Below, piece by piece: positions 34,293-47,503 of a stretch of 64,000 nt of DNA. Under the pieces are notes generated by a model. It made no database searches. It had not been told where the DNA came from and saw nothing but the letters and a program-made list of their open reading frames with translations. Position numbers and translations under genes: made by a program. The first letter of the stretch is position 1. Every line of letters begins with the position of its first letter. Origin of the DNA: Dryocosmus kuriphilus (lineage: Eukaryota > Arthropoda > Insecta > Hymenoptera > Cynipidae); contig CM076196.1 in NCBI GenBank assembly GCA_038277395.1, forward strand, positions 95,362,385 through 95,426,384. The letters are read 5' to 3'.

Positions 34293-34840
34293 ACTATCGT
34301 ATACTTATTATTCTTAGACTCTAGAATACGCTGTCCTGCATTTTTCTAGTCCGAGCACCAAATGTATGTCATTGGAAAATTGCTTTGTGAAATGGAACAC
34401 TTTCTGCAGTTTCTGGTTTGAACTAGCATATAGCTTGTACATGCTTGGTCATGCTTGTACAGAGTTAGTTGAAGAACCATCATTCTTATCATGTACTTTG
34501 AACTCATGAGACATTCTATTTAGTCTTTTGCCCAAATATTTGAGCCGTCATTAATACTTCTGTATGCACTGAGATGTTCAGAGGGTAAGTTTGTCTTAAA
34601 GCACCCAAAGCTAAAGTGTCAATAATTGCTTTAAAAAGTTTCTAAAAACAAATACAGTATTTATGAAAATCGAAACACCGTCAAATATTTTCTAGAAGGT
34701 TTGAATCAACGCAAGACTTTTTCCTGTTCACACTTTTTTTTTACAATCCGCCGTTTTCCAGGTTTAGCATTATCAATAATGAAATTTGCACTAAGATTGA
34801 AATACTTGCAAGTAACATTTGCTTTCCCTAAATCATTCGG
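34293..34840. other. Non-coding stretch, no gene seen
   Basis: AT-rich sequence between the small element and the LINE fragment. No repeats or conserved frames noticed. Confidence 0.5.
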
Positions 34841-35990
34841 ACCTAATTCCGGTACAGTGGGTTTTCATTTCGCGTGCCAGAATGGTGTCATTTCCATCTG
34901 GATATACCTTCGCCGCATTTTGGGCCAAGAAGTTCCCGATGATACGTACGTGCTGAGCATGTCACAGTGACACACACATCCCGAGCATCTAGGATACACA
35001 ATATCTGGCTGTGATACTCACCCGGGAACGAATTATGTCCAGCGACATAATGTGGCCCTAAGAGTGCTTTAGTATCACATTTGTCGCTCTTAAGATGTTG
35101 GGAGATATCTTGCACTACCGAAAGCTCTGAGGGAGATAGAGTCAATGTCGAGAACGAGACGTGCCGAGGTTGTTGGAACTACATGTACTCGATAATGCTC
35201 TCTATTGCGTACTAGAGAGATTTAACATTGTTATCCTTGAGTTCGACAAATGAACAATGTTCGTGCTCGAACTCTCGACTCCAGCCTATAATAACATGAC
35301 GGTCAAGCGGAAGGAAACGGCCAAGAGGTATCGAGACCTTAAAAGGACACTGCGGCGACTATACACAGAATATTCAGTCAAAATTATTGTCCTTTTGATT
35401 GGTGCTTGCAGAGATGTGAATTCACCACTAGTTCTTAAGCTCAAAGTCATAGCCGCATGCCAAAAATATACCGAGGCACTTGCGAAGTGGTTGCAGATAC
35501 CTGTCATTCTTGGTTCGCACCGTGGGCTGACAGACCTTAAAAATTGATTAAAAACTGACTTTAAAGCTTTTGGTGGGAGCCTCTTTTTTCAAAATTTAGA
35601 TGAGTTGAAGCAACCTTTACCAAATTTCATGTTGCTACAAGTGCCCTCAAATCTAGTGCACAATGAATTAAAAGAATGTTATTTTTTATTGCCGTAAAAG
35701 AGACTTTTTGGATCAAGAGTTCGCCGCAGTAAGCCTGCATACTCTAGGGAGCGACTCAGTCAAAGGGCCCATCCGAATAAACTCAGATGCCAAGTGGTGC
35801 CGAAACCCGTGATTATTTATATTATATTTATATTATTATTATTTGGCCCACCGCCTCCCACAGGTACTCATGACTCGGTACTTCGCTATTCAAGACGATC
35901 GCGAACGCGGCAAGTGCTTAGTAGATTCGTTGGTCTCAGATGCCGTTTCAAATATCTTTCTGCTTGTGCAGTCTTTAAATAAAGAAAATA
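34841..35990 (+). pseudogene. R4/Dong-like LINE, 3' end with untranslated tail
   Basis: FACQNGVISIWIYLRRI near 34875 begins the post-RT region. Broken frames follow with a RHN-type motif near 35040. The open piece 35257-35547 contains MFVLELSTPAYNNM, KYR/RYRDLKRTLRRLY and YSVKIIVLLIGACRDV, which is the endonuclease-to-C-terminus region of the family. After the stop the tail runs to TTAAATAAAGAAAATAG near 35975-35990. Bases 35820-35985 are closely matched by 62050-62225, showing a shared 3' untranslated sequence. Confidence 0.78.
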
Positions 35991-36029
35991 GTTATAAAAA
36001 ATATATATACAGATAAAAAACCTGTGCTC

Positions 36030-36178
36030 GAAGAATCATTGCATGTTGCTTCTGTTAACACAAACAGTGACCTTCGTCAGGCAACATTATCAGAGACATG
36101 AAGAGTCACTGCTCGTTGCTCCTATTTTATACACACAGTGACCACTGTCAGGCAACATTATTAAATACATTTGTCCTC
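36030..36178. repeat. Two tandem copies of a unit of about 71 bp
   Basis: GAAGAATCATTGCATGTTGC near 36038 and GAAGAGTCACTGCTCGTTGC near 36101 begin units that both contain ACAGTGACC and GTCAGGCAACATTAT. Confidence 0.8.
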
Positions 36179-36352
36179 AATTCTTATTGGCCAATCAAAA
36201 ACATATCAAGCGATGCTTATCCCAGGTGCCAAGGGGGCAAAAGCACTCCCCACAGAGAGAGTTAAAGGCACACCTGGGAATGGAAACCAGAGCATTCATC
36301 CAAACTTATGAAACGGCATCTGAGACAGATGATTCTATACATTCATATATAC

Positions 36353-38068
36353 AGTCACCCACCACCTACGAACATCCCGGTAATGTGTGATAGAGCACAA
36401 AAAAAAGAAACAGAAAAGTCCTGTGGCAAAATTTGATCTGCGCCATAGCTTGGACACAGTAAAGCTTCAAAGTTGGGCATAATGAACCAATCAGAAGCAA
36501 GATTTAGCAACCACTTGTTTGTCTCATAAGTGTTAAGATAGTGTGCGTGTTGGCGGTTCACTTCAGCTCCGGCAAAAAGTTAACATGGCTGCTCCTCGAT
36601 TGTTTCTTCAAAACGCGAAGTTCAAGCCTTTAAAGCTTATTAAATTTTTAATTGTTCGTGTGAACGTTTATTAGCGTTCTTAAAATAACATTAAATTTGC
36701 TCAACCACCAAAAGACGAATTTTTAATTCCATTTATTACAGAACTTCCCTAACATTTTTTATAACAAAACCAACAAACAAATTTCAATTTCAGAACACGA
36801 ACTGAACTTTGTTATTGAAAGTTAATTACTAAGTCTGTGATAAGTAATTCTTTGCGATCTATTAAAAAATGTTTTTGCATTCATTGTAAAAAATTTTGAA
36901 AAAAATTAAAGATGGGAAAACCAAACGAACTTTCGTTCATGAAAATAAATCGACAAGTCGAAGATGAGAAAACACATTTCAAACCTTTAAAAGGAATTCT
37001 CTGCGATTTATTGCAAAATTTTTGTTAAATTTATTGTAACAAAATAAAAAATAAGTAAAGCTGGATTAAACGAAATGAAGTTTCTTCCTTAAAAATAAAT
37101 CAAAATGTCTAAGGTATGAAAACACATTTTGAACCACCAAATTTTCTTTCCTTCAGCCTTCGCCTTGTAAATAAATTTAATGTTATTGTATTATCTTATT
37201 ACTATGTTATTTACTTATCTCTATTTTATTTTTTCAAAACTACCACTTAATTTTATTTTGTTATTTTTTAAAAATTGTTTTTGACATTTTTCTGTTATTT
37301 GAAAATTTATGTGTATGGTTTAAGTGAAATAGTTATTGTTTTTGTTCTTCATATTTTTCTTTATTTGTTGCTTTCGTAACATTAAATGTAACAACAAATT
37401 TGGCAATGAGTCGCAAAGAACTAACTTTGCGGTTTCAAAATGAGTTTTCTTATCTTGGACTTGTTGGCTTATTTTCAAGAACGAAAGTTCGTATGGTTTT
37501 CCTGTCTTTAATTTTTTCTCAAAATTTTTCACACTGAATGTATCAAACATTTTTTAATGAATCGCACATAATTACTTATCACAGACTTGTTAATTAACTT
37601 TCAATAACAAAAGTTCGTTTCGTGTTCTAAACTTTACACTTCTTTGTTGGTTTTGTTACAAAAAATGATAGGGAAGTTCTGTAATAAATGGAAATTCGTC
37701 TTTTGGAGGTTGAGCAAATTTTGCGTTATTTTAAGATAGGTAATAAACGTTCGCAAGAACAATTAAGAATTTTTAAAAATTTAAATGTTTGAACTTCGCG
37801 TTTTGAAGAAACAATCGAGGAGCAACGATGCTATATTTTTGCCGGAGCTGAAGTGAACCGCAAACGCGCACACTATCTTAACACTTATGAGCCAAACAAG
37901 TGGTTGCTAAATCTCGCTTCTGATTGGTTCATTATGCCCAACTTTGAATCTTTACTGTGTCTAAACTAAGGCTCTGATCAAATTTTGCCACGGGCCTTTT
38001 CTGTTTCTTTTTTTGTGCTCTATCACACATTACCGGGACGCTCATAGGTGGTGGGACAATCTGTTATA
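36353..38068. mobile_element. Long foldback palindrome of about 1.7 kb
   Basis: The left end CAGTCACCCACCACCTACGA and the right end, read inverted as CAGATTGTCCCACCACCTATG, are homologous and both border on TA-rich flanks (ATATA and TTATA). Matching blocks run inward: CCCGGTAATGTGTGATAGAG, TTCAAAGTTGGGCATAATGA, ATCGAGGAGCA, GGGAAGTTCTGTAATAAATG, and CGAACTTTCGTTC near 36930 with its inverse near 37480. Arms of over 600 bp are clear; the central 300 bp is weaker. No coding sequence is supported. CAG ends and possible TA targets hint at a Tc1/mariner-type non-autonomous element, which is inference. Confidence 0.88.
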
Positions 38069-38185
38069 ACCATAGCCCCAACCTCATGGGACGGAAAGCC
38101 TCGAGTATCGCTACAAATTGGCGATATTCTACATGTATCGAAAAGTTAATTTTAATATTTGCGTGATTAGATTTTTAATTATATT

Positions 38186-39506
38186 TGTCAGGCGCCAGAC
38201 AAATGGAAGGGGTGTCAAAAAAGAAATTAGTGAAGAGACCAGAAAGGAAAATCGAACAGCTCAGTGATTAGTCCCGTGGTAGTTCGGAAGGAGAAGGATG
38301 TGGTGGGGGCGGAGAAAAGAATCAGAATTTTATACTAACTACGCAAAGAAAAATCAGCATTTTATAAAAAAGAAAACTATGAGATAAAAATTTATTATAA
38401 TGAGGTGAAATGTTGATGTGAGGCAGTATTTACATCTTCGGAAGGAATTAGGAAGAGAAACGAAAGTATAATCATGTGCTTCGGCATGGACACTTAAACG
38501 TGTATCCGGTAAGGTCATCGACTGCAAGGCAAAGTACAAAGGTTTGATCTTATAGGCAAGCAATATCTACATTTAGGCAGATTCCGCTCACGGCGAATTG
38601 ACTCCATAAACTCTACAATACTTATCTCATCAATCACAAAAAATTTTAGGAAAGAACGGCAAGAAAAACAAAAGAGAAAAGAAACTTTTAATTTTCCCGA
38701 AAGCGTGACTCCCCCCCCCCCCCCCCCCCGACGCCCAGATCTCTGGTTTTTCATGCTCTCTTTTGGCTTTGGAAATTTACTTCGAAATCGGCCACTGGAG
38801 CGATCCAACAAATAGTATTCACATCAAGATGGCCAGCGTAGAACTGCCTTCCGCACTCTACTCGCAGATCAGCGTCCGCCCCGTGTCTAGCTGAGTCCGC
38901 GATGTGCTACCTTCTGGACTATTAGTTCGCCCTGCTGTCGGTAACTTAACCGAGCGATCGTCCTCCGGTGGTATACTGAGACCTGATGTTGCCGACAAAA
39001 CGGCCACGGCTGCAACTTCGACACCTCGGGCTGCCGGAAATAATCCAATAAAATCTCAGACGAATGTAAATCTCCATCGTGAGATATTGAGTGTCGCCAG
39101 TGTGCGGAGCTTGTACGCGTGTGGTGATAAGTGGTATAAGCTTTTGTGACACGGGGATCTGACACCACGGCGAGCAGAATTGTGTACAGTTGTTTTCCCC
39201 CCTTACCCTCAAGTTGGCTGCCAAAGAGAGTTATTAAGAATCCTGGTTTCTGGGAGGCAAGGAAGTCCCCATGACCCGACAACATCTCGAAATTTCATTA
39301 GTCTCTTAATTAAACTCACTTATATCAAAGTATATTAATCCAGCTGTACATACACTTCATAATATTAAACCCTTCTCATTCCCACTCTCTCATTCATACT
39401 CATGTTTACATTTTGCATCCGTGAGTTCTTGCTGGCCATCTATCCTTTCTTTCTTCTTCTTATTTTTAACCCAATTTTGTATCAGCCCAGGAGGAGGATC
39501 ATTACA
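38186..39506 (-). repeat. 3' LTR of the long-LTR element
   Basis: Plus-strand start TGTCAGGCGCCAGACA, end GGATCATTACA. It aligns with 46087-47503 over almost all its length. It contains a C19 tract at 38711-38729 that the other copy lacks, and it lacks the terminal 23 or so bases CCGGGTGTGATTCACCACG seen in the other copy. Confidence 0.9.
38711..38729. repeat. C19 homopolymer tract in the LTR
   Basis: Present only in the left LTR; the right LTR reads CTCACTTCCCAAAGCCC at this place. Confidence 0.95.
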
Positions 39507-42500
39507 TCCTTATACAAAAACTTTATTGGAATTCCACTCGCGAATTGTGAGAGAGTGAGAGCTTTGGTCTTGTCTTAACTCGGTTTGATTCTATAAACTT
39601 CGCGTTCTCCTTGCTAGTGAGGAGAGTTCAGAGGAATAGAGAATGAGGGACATCCAATGAGATTCCCACAACCACCTAGCTACAGATGACATTATGAACA
39701 TGAAAGAAATCAAAAGTAGAGTATTATTAAGTTTATTGTGGCCTAAACAACCAATCCACACTGATACGATTATTGGGTGACCTTGCATCAATTACTTTTG
39801 CCAACGGGCTTGAAAAAAGTATAATGGTCCCATACTCGAGAACAGCAAAAAAGAAGAAATGCCGCGGCAAACAAAGCTTAATCTAAAGAAAACTGAAAAA
39901 AATGTAACGATACTAATTGCTTAAGCTACAGAGAATTAAGAGGAGCGTGAAGGCCTAATTAATCGCAGCGGAACTAACCACCCACTATGTACCACTGGAA
40001 CGATACCGGCTCACAGCTTTTCCAAGATCGGTCATCGGTCATTGTCGCTGTGCCAGCCGGAGGAGCCAATTTCTGCAGGGACGCGAGCGGAGCAAGGGCT
40101 ACGTTCCGCGGCGAAGGCCTCGTTCCAGTAACCTCTGCCGATCCCCCCGCCCCGAACCCTTCTCTCCAACGTCTATAACTCGTCATGCGTCCTACAGGTG
40201 GCGCCTCCACCAGACCCTCGCGAAAGATCGCGATGTTTCTGCCCAACTTCGTTCGCCTTGTGGCCCTTTCAGGCCCTTCGGCCTCGCAACCAGGAACTCC
40301 TACGGAGCCCCTCTGTCTCCCCATATTCTTCTGTGTTCCTGGGGCCTTGATGTTCTTCGGGATTGCTCCCGCTCCCCTTCGGCCTTCCTAAACCCCGCCG
40401 GCTGATACGGCGGCCGGTCGGTACGTCTCTGATAACTTTTCGGGTTCGGTCTCGTCCTCTTTGTTTGTGGTGCGAGGGTTTCTGTGATGGATCCTCGTTC
40501 TCCGGGCTGCGATACTGCATACTTTGGAGATAGTTTACTCGCGATATAATAAACAGCCGAAGATAAAACGTGAGTACGACGCCAAACGATATCCACTATT
40601 CTATATCTGACATCACGGCGATGGCGGTTATAATATTTCGCTTGTCTATCTGATGTTAAATCTAGATGGTGTGCAACTACATCCCTAAGTGCCGACAATC
40701 TCTTAATCCTATCCTCCCTTTCCTTCTCAGCTAACAGCACAATCTACGGTACTCCTTCTTACTGTTTTCTCAACGTTGTCCCAGTCTCGGCTCCCGACCA
40801 AAATTCAGGAGCACTAGCGTCACACGAGTGGAATTATGGACGGCAGTGTTCTATTCAAACCGGAAATCTGGGAGATACTTATCCCAATTCCGATGGTCCC
40901 CTTCTAGAAAGGATGATATCATGGTTTTCAGCACTCGATTCACCTTCTCCACCGAGTTAGCTTGTGCATGATACGGCGGTGTCTGATTCACAGTTCCGAT
41001 GCAGTCTTCGAAATTATTTTGTTCACAAACTCGGTGCCGTTATCGTTGAACAATGCTTCAGGAGTTCCCCATCTAAACACTGTCGTGTCTTCAAATGCTT
41101 TCTGCACACTAACGGCATTGGCTTTTGCCAGCGGCCGCACGTCGATCCATTTGGTAAACATGTCCTCAAAGACCAGGGCATAATGATTCTCTGAGCGACT
41201 AGGTGGGAGCGGACCCATAATATCCGCCGCTACCACCGATCAAGGCTGCTCGATCACTCGTTTACCCATCAGGCCCGAGGGACCTGCCTGCTCAACCTTC
41301 ATCTTCTGACAGGTTTCGCATGAGCGCACATAGGTCGCTACGTCTCTGAACATACCAGACCAATAATATAATAGAGGGAGACGCTGGAAGGTCTTGCCTA
41401 CACCAATGTGACCCGAGCTTGTAGTTTCGTGCGCCTCACTCATGGCCTTATTCCTAAGCTCCAGGGGCAACACCAACTTCCACGCTTTTAAGTCCGGCAA
41501 CAAGGAATCGATAAGGCGATCAGGCCTATGGCAATATGGCCATCCATCTTCGACTTTACAATCAGGAAACTATTACAGCATCTCCTGGACTAACTTGGTT
41601 CTTCGGGCAAACCATAGTCGTCCATCCCCCCAATAGTCGTCACCATTTCAGGGTCAAGCTCGAACATTCGAGACAGAACATCCGGCACATGGTGTAAAGC
41701 ACCTTTCCTATGTCGTATCTTGAAGTCGTACTGCAGCAGCTTTAGATCCCACCGACCTAAACGACCAGTCGGGTCTCTTAAGTGATACAGCCATCGCAAA
41801 CTACTGTAACCTGTGTCCACCGTGAAGTGGTATCCTTTAAGGTAGGGCCTGAACTTTTCAACGGTCCAAACTACAGCAAACACACTTGTTCGGTCACCGT
41901 ATAATTTTTTCCGGCACCTTGCATTGAACGACTAGCGAATGCGACAACGTGCTCTTCTCCATTCTGTTCCTCCGTCAGGACGGCCCCCAAACCGGTACTG
42001 CTAGCATCTGTTTGTAAAACAAATGGCAGACTGAATTCGGGTCTCAAAAAGGTAGGTGCGGTAACCAGAGCGTTTTTCAAAGCTTGGAAGACTTGCTCTT
42101 GCTCTTCCTCCTATGCATACAGTCGGTTTCTCCTTAATAGCTGATACAGCGGTTCAACTTTTCTAGAAAAATGTTTTATAAGACGCCTGTACCGTGAAAT
42201 CGTACCCAGAAATCGTTTTAGCTGTCGCAAGGTCCTAGGAGCTGGGTAGTCGGTTATTGCTTCAACCTCTTCAGGATCTGGTTGCATCCCCGTCCTATCG
42301 ACCAAGTAACCCAAATACCGCACCTAACTACATCTAAACTCACTTCTCTCGCGATCCACGGTAAAATCGGCATTACGAATAGCATCTAAAACCTTTTCTA
42401 ACCAGCGCATATATTCCTCGAAAGTCTCACTGACCACTATGATTTCGTCCATGTACGCAAACGCATGGGGCTCAAATTCCGATGTCAACAAAAGGTCCAA

Positions 42501-43612
42501 CAATCGCGGAAAGCTAGCCGGTGCTTCCGACAACCCGAACGGCATTCTACTATAATGGAAAAGTCCTTTTCCCGTTACCGGAAAAGCAGTGAGCTCCTTG
42601 CTTTCCACCGCCAACGGAATTTGGTGGTAAGCCTGACTTAAAGCGATCTTTCAAATGTACCGCGCTGACGCGAGTTTGTACAATATCTCACTAATATTTT
42701 GCATCGGGCAAGCATCTTTTTTCGCAAACTCATTCAGCTTTCTGAAGTCAATGCAAAACCTATAAACTCCGACAGACGTTTTCACCATGACCACCGGTTA
42801 CATCATTCGCTGCCACTAGGTCTAATTATTCCCTTCGTTTCAAGCTTCTGACCTGCCTCCATAAGAGTCTCTTCCACTTTGGGAGATAATCGCCCGTGGA
42901 ATTGTTTGATGGGAGGGTGGTTCTGCATATCTATGGTGTGCTTCCTTAAACTAGTCGCAGAAAGCTTAATCGGCATGGGAGGAATTTTCTCCGTAAGAAA
43001 CCTATCCAGATATCTGGCCTCACTTTCTCGGAGCTTCCTCAGCGCCACAGAAGCTTGACCACTCGATATCCCCGTGGCGTTATCCTGAGACAAGGCACTC
43101 TTCTCCGACACTGGAACGGGTCCATCGTTAATGTTTTCAAGTCTAACTCTTGGGCTTGATGGAAGCGCCATTTCCCTTCACCTAATCTCCATATTCTGGG
43201 CTCAAACCTAACGTCAAAATTGAAATGTTCGGAAAAATCGTGTCCAAACAAAACTTCACAATCGAAATTTCGTGCAAAACGAATAGAAAAACATTTCTTT
43301 ATACAAAGAAACTCTAATGGTAAGGTGGCTTGTCCGGCCTTTTCCTCGACAACGCCATTTGCGTAGTCTCTCCAGTAAAGCGCGAAATTTTTTGAACGCA
43401 GGCTTGCCCAAATATGTGCAACACGAGTCTGGATCAAAGAATCTATAGAGTGACTGGCTATCAACTCTAACTGAAATAAATAGCCGCCTTTCATCCAATG
43501 CTGCATTGACTTGCTCTTTATGGATTTGAAGGGCCTCAGTAACAAGTGGAGGAAGTGATGGGACCCGATTGTCACTCCTCCTTACACGTTTCCCGGCTGG
43601 GGTCCGGATCAT
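39507..43612 (-). pseudogene. pol of the long-LTR element (protease, RT, RNase H, integrase)
   Basis: Protease: FFDPDSCCTYLG near 43420, where D-[ST/P]-G is expected, then CEVLFGHDFSEHF near 43240. RT: KGIIRPSGSE at the end of 43171-42803, then 42614-42324 with HYSRMPFGLSEAPASF and AYMDEIIVV, so the YxDD site reads YMDE. Connection: FLGTISRYRRLIKHF in 42323-42111. RNase H: QTDASSTGLGAVL (42080-41871) and KGALHHVPDVLSRMF (41883-41590). Integrase: zinc part in 41503-41240 (HETTSSGHIGV, RSCETCQKMK), core in 41236-40988 (ADIMGPLP, FNDNGTEF) and NSVERVNRVLKTM near 40900. The C-terminal tail 40740-40300 has RQAKYYNRHRRDVRY. Frames change at least six times. Confidence 0.9.
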
Positions 43613-43699
43613 CCGCTACAGCTCCTCGAATACTGACCGGGTTGGCGACAAAGTGGCAGAAAACCTTTTTAGGTTTAGAAGAAGAGCTATAATTATGGC

Positions 43700-45650
43700 C
43701 CTATTCGGTACAATTCCAACAACCGCCACGCATCTCCCTATTAACAGTGGCACTAGCGGGAGTGGACACAGGATGGGGCCGCATTGAAGGAACTGTCTTC
43801 TTCAGTTCGGATCCCACCGCTGCATTCGAAGATCCCGATGCATGGACGGCCTGGGTATCCACCGAGGCGTAGCTGGGATTAGCTGGCATCATTGATGTCT
43901 GAGGAAAGCCTGAAAAACCATAAGGTGGCCAATAAGGAGGAAAATAACTAAACTGATTCGGCATATTTGGTTGCGGCACGGGTGGAGGATTTACTCCAGC
44001 ACAGTGACTGACTGCCTTGCCGGTTGAAGCGGACTCTGTCGACGTTAGATTCGCGTGATTATTTGATTTATTATTACTGCTGTTGCCTCTACTTCTAGGT
44101 TTCGTTTTATTTACGCTCGGAGTAGGACTGTTGTCGGCAAGATGATTGTTTCCAGACTTCGTCTACTGGCCCTTATTTGGACCATTCAGTTCTGTCTCCG
44201 CATCTGCGACTCCTTTGGGCTTCTAATTTTGATTTACCCTATAAGAGAAATCCGACAGAACGCTATCCTTCACAGGAGGAGGGGGTAGATAAGTTTTTGC
44301 AGTTTTCCTAGACACCTCGAACCTCTCACCCGCTTCCTCTAGCTCGTCGAAGGACTCATAATCCAACTTGGGAAGGGCTCCAAGGTATGTCGGATGTAAT
44401 TTGTTAATTGCTAGCCGCAATTGCTCCTATTCCGGAATCAGAGGATCGTAATGCTGAAAAATAAAACGAATGTCTGATAAATAATCGGCAATGAGCTCGT
44501 CCGGATCCTGGATTCTACGTCGCTCTTCGTCCCTAACTCGGGTCTGGATGTTTATTCCGCATATCTGCGCTTGAAGGCAACAACAAATTCGGTCCATGAT
44601 TTTCACGTACTACAATTGAACTGATACCAGTATTGGACCGGTGGTTTAGGCAGAAGCGGCATTGCGCTACAAATATCCCCATCCGTTCGAGAGCTACCGG
44701 TACGATACTCCTCCACTCTGGTAAGGAACTCTTCCGTGCTACTATCCTTTTTTCCGCTATAGCTTATATTCCATTTCTGCACAATATTATGGATGTTCGA
44801 ATTCGTGCTCCAACTGAATTGACTCGGTATTTACATCCTTCTGTGCGGAAGTGAACCCCCAATACTGGCATGATTGCTTACATCAGCGAAAAGATTCTGG
44901 TTGACGGTAAACGAATCGTGATTGGCCCATATTGCCCCAAAAACGGATTATGGTTAAAGTGTGCAGCCGTAACATAACTCGCATCTAACTCATATCGCGA
45001 TCCAATAAACTCTCCGACTAATATGTTTGTCCACCAGGATCGGCTCCCGCAGTTTCCCTTTGTTCGGCATTATTACTCAAATTTTCCCCACTCCATGTAA
45101 GGATCATCCGGGTATCCGTGGACTGCCCCAAACCCTGAAAAGACCTAGGGACCATAGTGTAGCTACTAACTGGGGTACTGAACGGCAGTGTTTGGTTGGA
45201 AGGCGGCGCGGTGATATAGTTCACGATATAGGCCCCAAAGGTCACCCCACGGGTGATCCTACCTGGTCCGAGTGAGACTTCTAGGGTGTCAGAGTTCCTT
45301 TCTCCTGTAAACCCTACTTGAGCTTGGCTACTGGTGCTAGCCTCTACTGCGGTAGAAGGAGGGTCACCAATGTTCGAAGTCTGGGTACCACTCGTTTCTC
45401 TAGCGGGCGAGGACGCGGGAACTTCACCACCTTCCGCCTCCTCTGCACAAGTCTCATGCATACGCCGACAATGCTGGGGAAATTTCACCAAGTGCCAATG
45501 CATGGCCATCTTCTCGCCCTCAACTTTGATTCCGAGATATCTCAAAATATCTCTTAGCTCCTCCAGCGTCAAAGACCTTGCCCAACCCACGACAAAATCA
45601 GTCGTCTCCGCCCACAATTTGTCTATATTGTTCGTCGAATTTTCCATCAC
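43700..45650 (-). pseudogene. gag of the long-LTR element
   Basis: The N-terminal piece 45650-45018 (210 residues) opens with a helical segment, LTLEELRDILRYLGIKVEG, resembling a SAP-type helix pair, then becomes serine/threonine-rich. Capsid-like sequence with LPKLDYESFDELEEAGERF lies in 44420-44223. A low-complexity proline-rich part follows in 43979-43701 (SYFPPYWPPYGF) and ends in CWNCTEYGHNYSSS, a zinc knuckle whose last cysteine is serine. Stops separate all these pieces. The identification rests on position, the knuckle and similarity to gags I know from other insect gypsy elements. Confidence 0.78.
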
Positions 45651-46086
45651 ACGGTCCGATCCCTAATTGCTTCACAACCTAAAAAATCCTATTCTAAAAA
45701 AGAATAAAACCCACACAAAAAGGCGAATATCGAAACTCCAAATGGTTGGCGAAGAGAAAATAAATAGGAAAAATAGAATAAACTAAAGCAACTGTGAAGG
45801 CAGCAAAGCTTAATAAAGCAATATACAATGCGTGCTCATGGAATACGATCACACCGAACCCATCAAATAATGAATGAAAATGAAGGTCGGAATGTGAGTG
45901 TTTCCCAAAACACCTCAATCCTAATTGAAGTCCTTTCTCAAGGTCGACTCGGTTCGTCTTATCTCATACGAGTGTGAAAACTTCACTTCATAAAAGACGG
46001 TAAGTCGGAAATGATTGTTCAAGCTCAACATATTAGCAAAATGGTTAAAACCCTAAAAAAATTCAGAGTCCCAATCTGATTCGTTT

Positions 46087-47503
46087 TGGCCAGACGCTAG
46101 ACACACAGAAGGGGTGTTGCTCAAAGAACACAATAATTTTAACAAATGATAAATCAAAAAGAAATTAGTGAAAAAAACAGAAATAAAAATCGCACAGCTC
46201 AAATAATTAGTGCCGTGCTAGTTTGGAAGGAGAGGGATGTGGTGTGGGCGGAGAAACGAATCATAATTTCATACTAACTACACAAAGAAAACTCATCATT
46301 TTATAAAAAAGAAAACTATGTGATAAAAATTTATTATAATGAGATGAAATGTTGATGTGAGGCAATATTTACATATTCGGCAGGAATTAGGAAGAGAAAC
46401 GAAAGTATAATCATGTGCTTCGGCATGGACGCTTAAACGTGTATCCGGTAAGGTCATCGACTGCAAGGCAAAGTACAAAGGTTTGATCTTATAGGCAAGT
46501 AATGTCTACATTTCCACAGATTCTGCTCACGGCGAATTGACTCTATAAACTCTTAGATACTTATCTCATCAATCACAAAAAAATTTGGGAGAGAACGGCA
46601 CTCACTCTAAAATATACATCACGCAACAAATACATGAGAAAAATAAATCTATACAAAATTGGAAATCTACACAAAAAAATTTCTGCGGCCTACCTCACTT
46701 CCCAAAGCCCAGAGCTCTGGTTTTTCATCCTCCCTTTTAAATTTGGAAACTTACTTTGAAATCGGCCACTGCAGCGATCCAACAAATGGTATTCACACAA
46801 AAATAGCCAGCTTAGAACTGCCTTTCGCCCTCTACTCGCCGACAAGCGACCGCCCCGTGTCTAGCTGAGTCCGCGATGTGCTGCCGTCCAGAATATTAGT
46901 TCGCTCTGCTGTCGGTAACTTAACCGAGCGATCGTCCTCCGGTGGTATACTGAGACCTGATGTTGCCGGCAAAACGGCCGCGGCTGCAACTTCGACAACT
47001 CGGGCTGCCGGAAATAATCCAATAAACTCTCAGACGAATGTAAATCTCCATCGTGAGATATTGAGTGTCGCCAGTGTGCGGAGCTTGTACGCATGTGGTG
47101 ACAAGTGGTATAGGCTTTTGTGACACGGGATCTGACACCTAAGCGAGCAGAATTGTGTACAGATGTTTTCCCCCCTTCCCTCTCAAGTTGGCTGCCAAAT
47201 AGAGTTATTAAGGATCCTGGCTTCTGGGAGGCAAGGAAATCCCCACGACCCGAAAACATCTCGAAATATTATTAGTCTGTAAATTAAACTCACTTATATC
47301 AAAGTATATTAATCTAGCTGTACATAGACTTCATAATATTAAACCTTTCTCATTCCCACTCTCACGTTCATACTCATCTTTACATTTTGCATCCGTGAGT
47401 TCATGCTGGCCATCTATCGTTTCTTTCTCCTTTTTAATTTTAACTCAATTTTTTATCAGCCCAGGAAGAGGATCATTACCCGGGTGTGATTCACCACGTT
47501 ACA
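46087..47503 (-). repeat. 5' LTR of the long-LTR element
   Basis: Matches the left LTR with an extra 35-base stretch near 46113-46147. On the minus strand it begins TGTAACGTGGTGAATCACAC. The end next to gag is mutated (TGGCCAGACGC instead of TGTCAGGCGCC on the plus strand), and the primer-binding site beyond it is not clear. Confidence 0.88.

Larger units (their letters stand above)
38186..47503 (-). mobile_element. Ty3/gypsy LTR element with long LTRs, minus strand
   Basis: Two copies of a 1.3-1.4 kb repeat in the same orientation bound a gag-pol region on the minus strand. The LTR inner end reads TGTCTGGCGCCTGACA in the left copy (itself partly palindromic). The element spans about 9.3 kb. 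Flanks do not show a target duplication (ATATT to the left, CTGTA to the right), so one end may be rearranged. Coding frames are disrupted throughout. Confidence 0.9.

Noticed and set aside
36355..38068. Reading frames at 36355-36561 and 37320-37550 as small genes
   Set aside because: They lie in the arms and centre of a palindrome, with no start context, conserved motif or codon bias; the inverted arm carries the same sequence in mirrored form.
39974..40391. Plus-strand frames at 39987-40391 as genes
   Set aside because: They are antisense shadows of the C-terminal pol region of the minus-strand LTR element.
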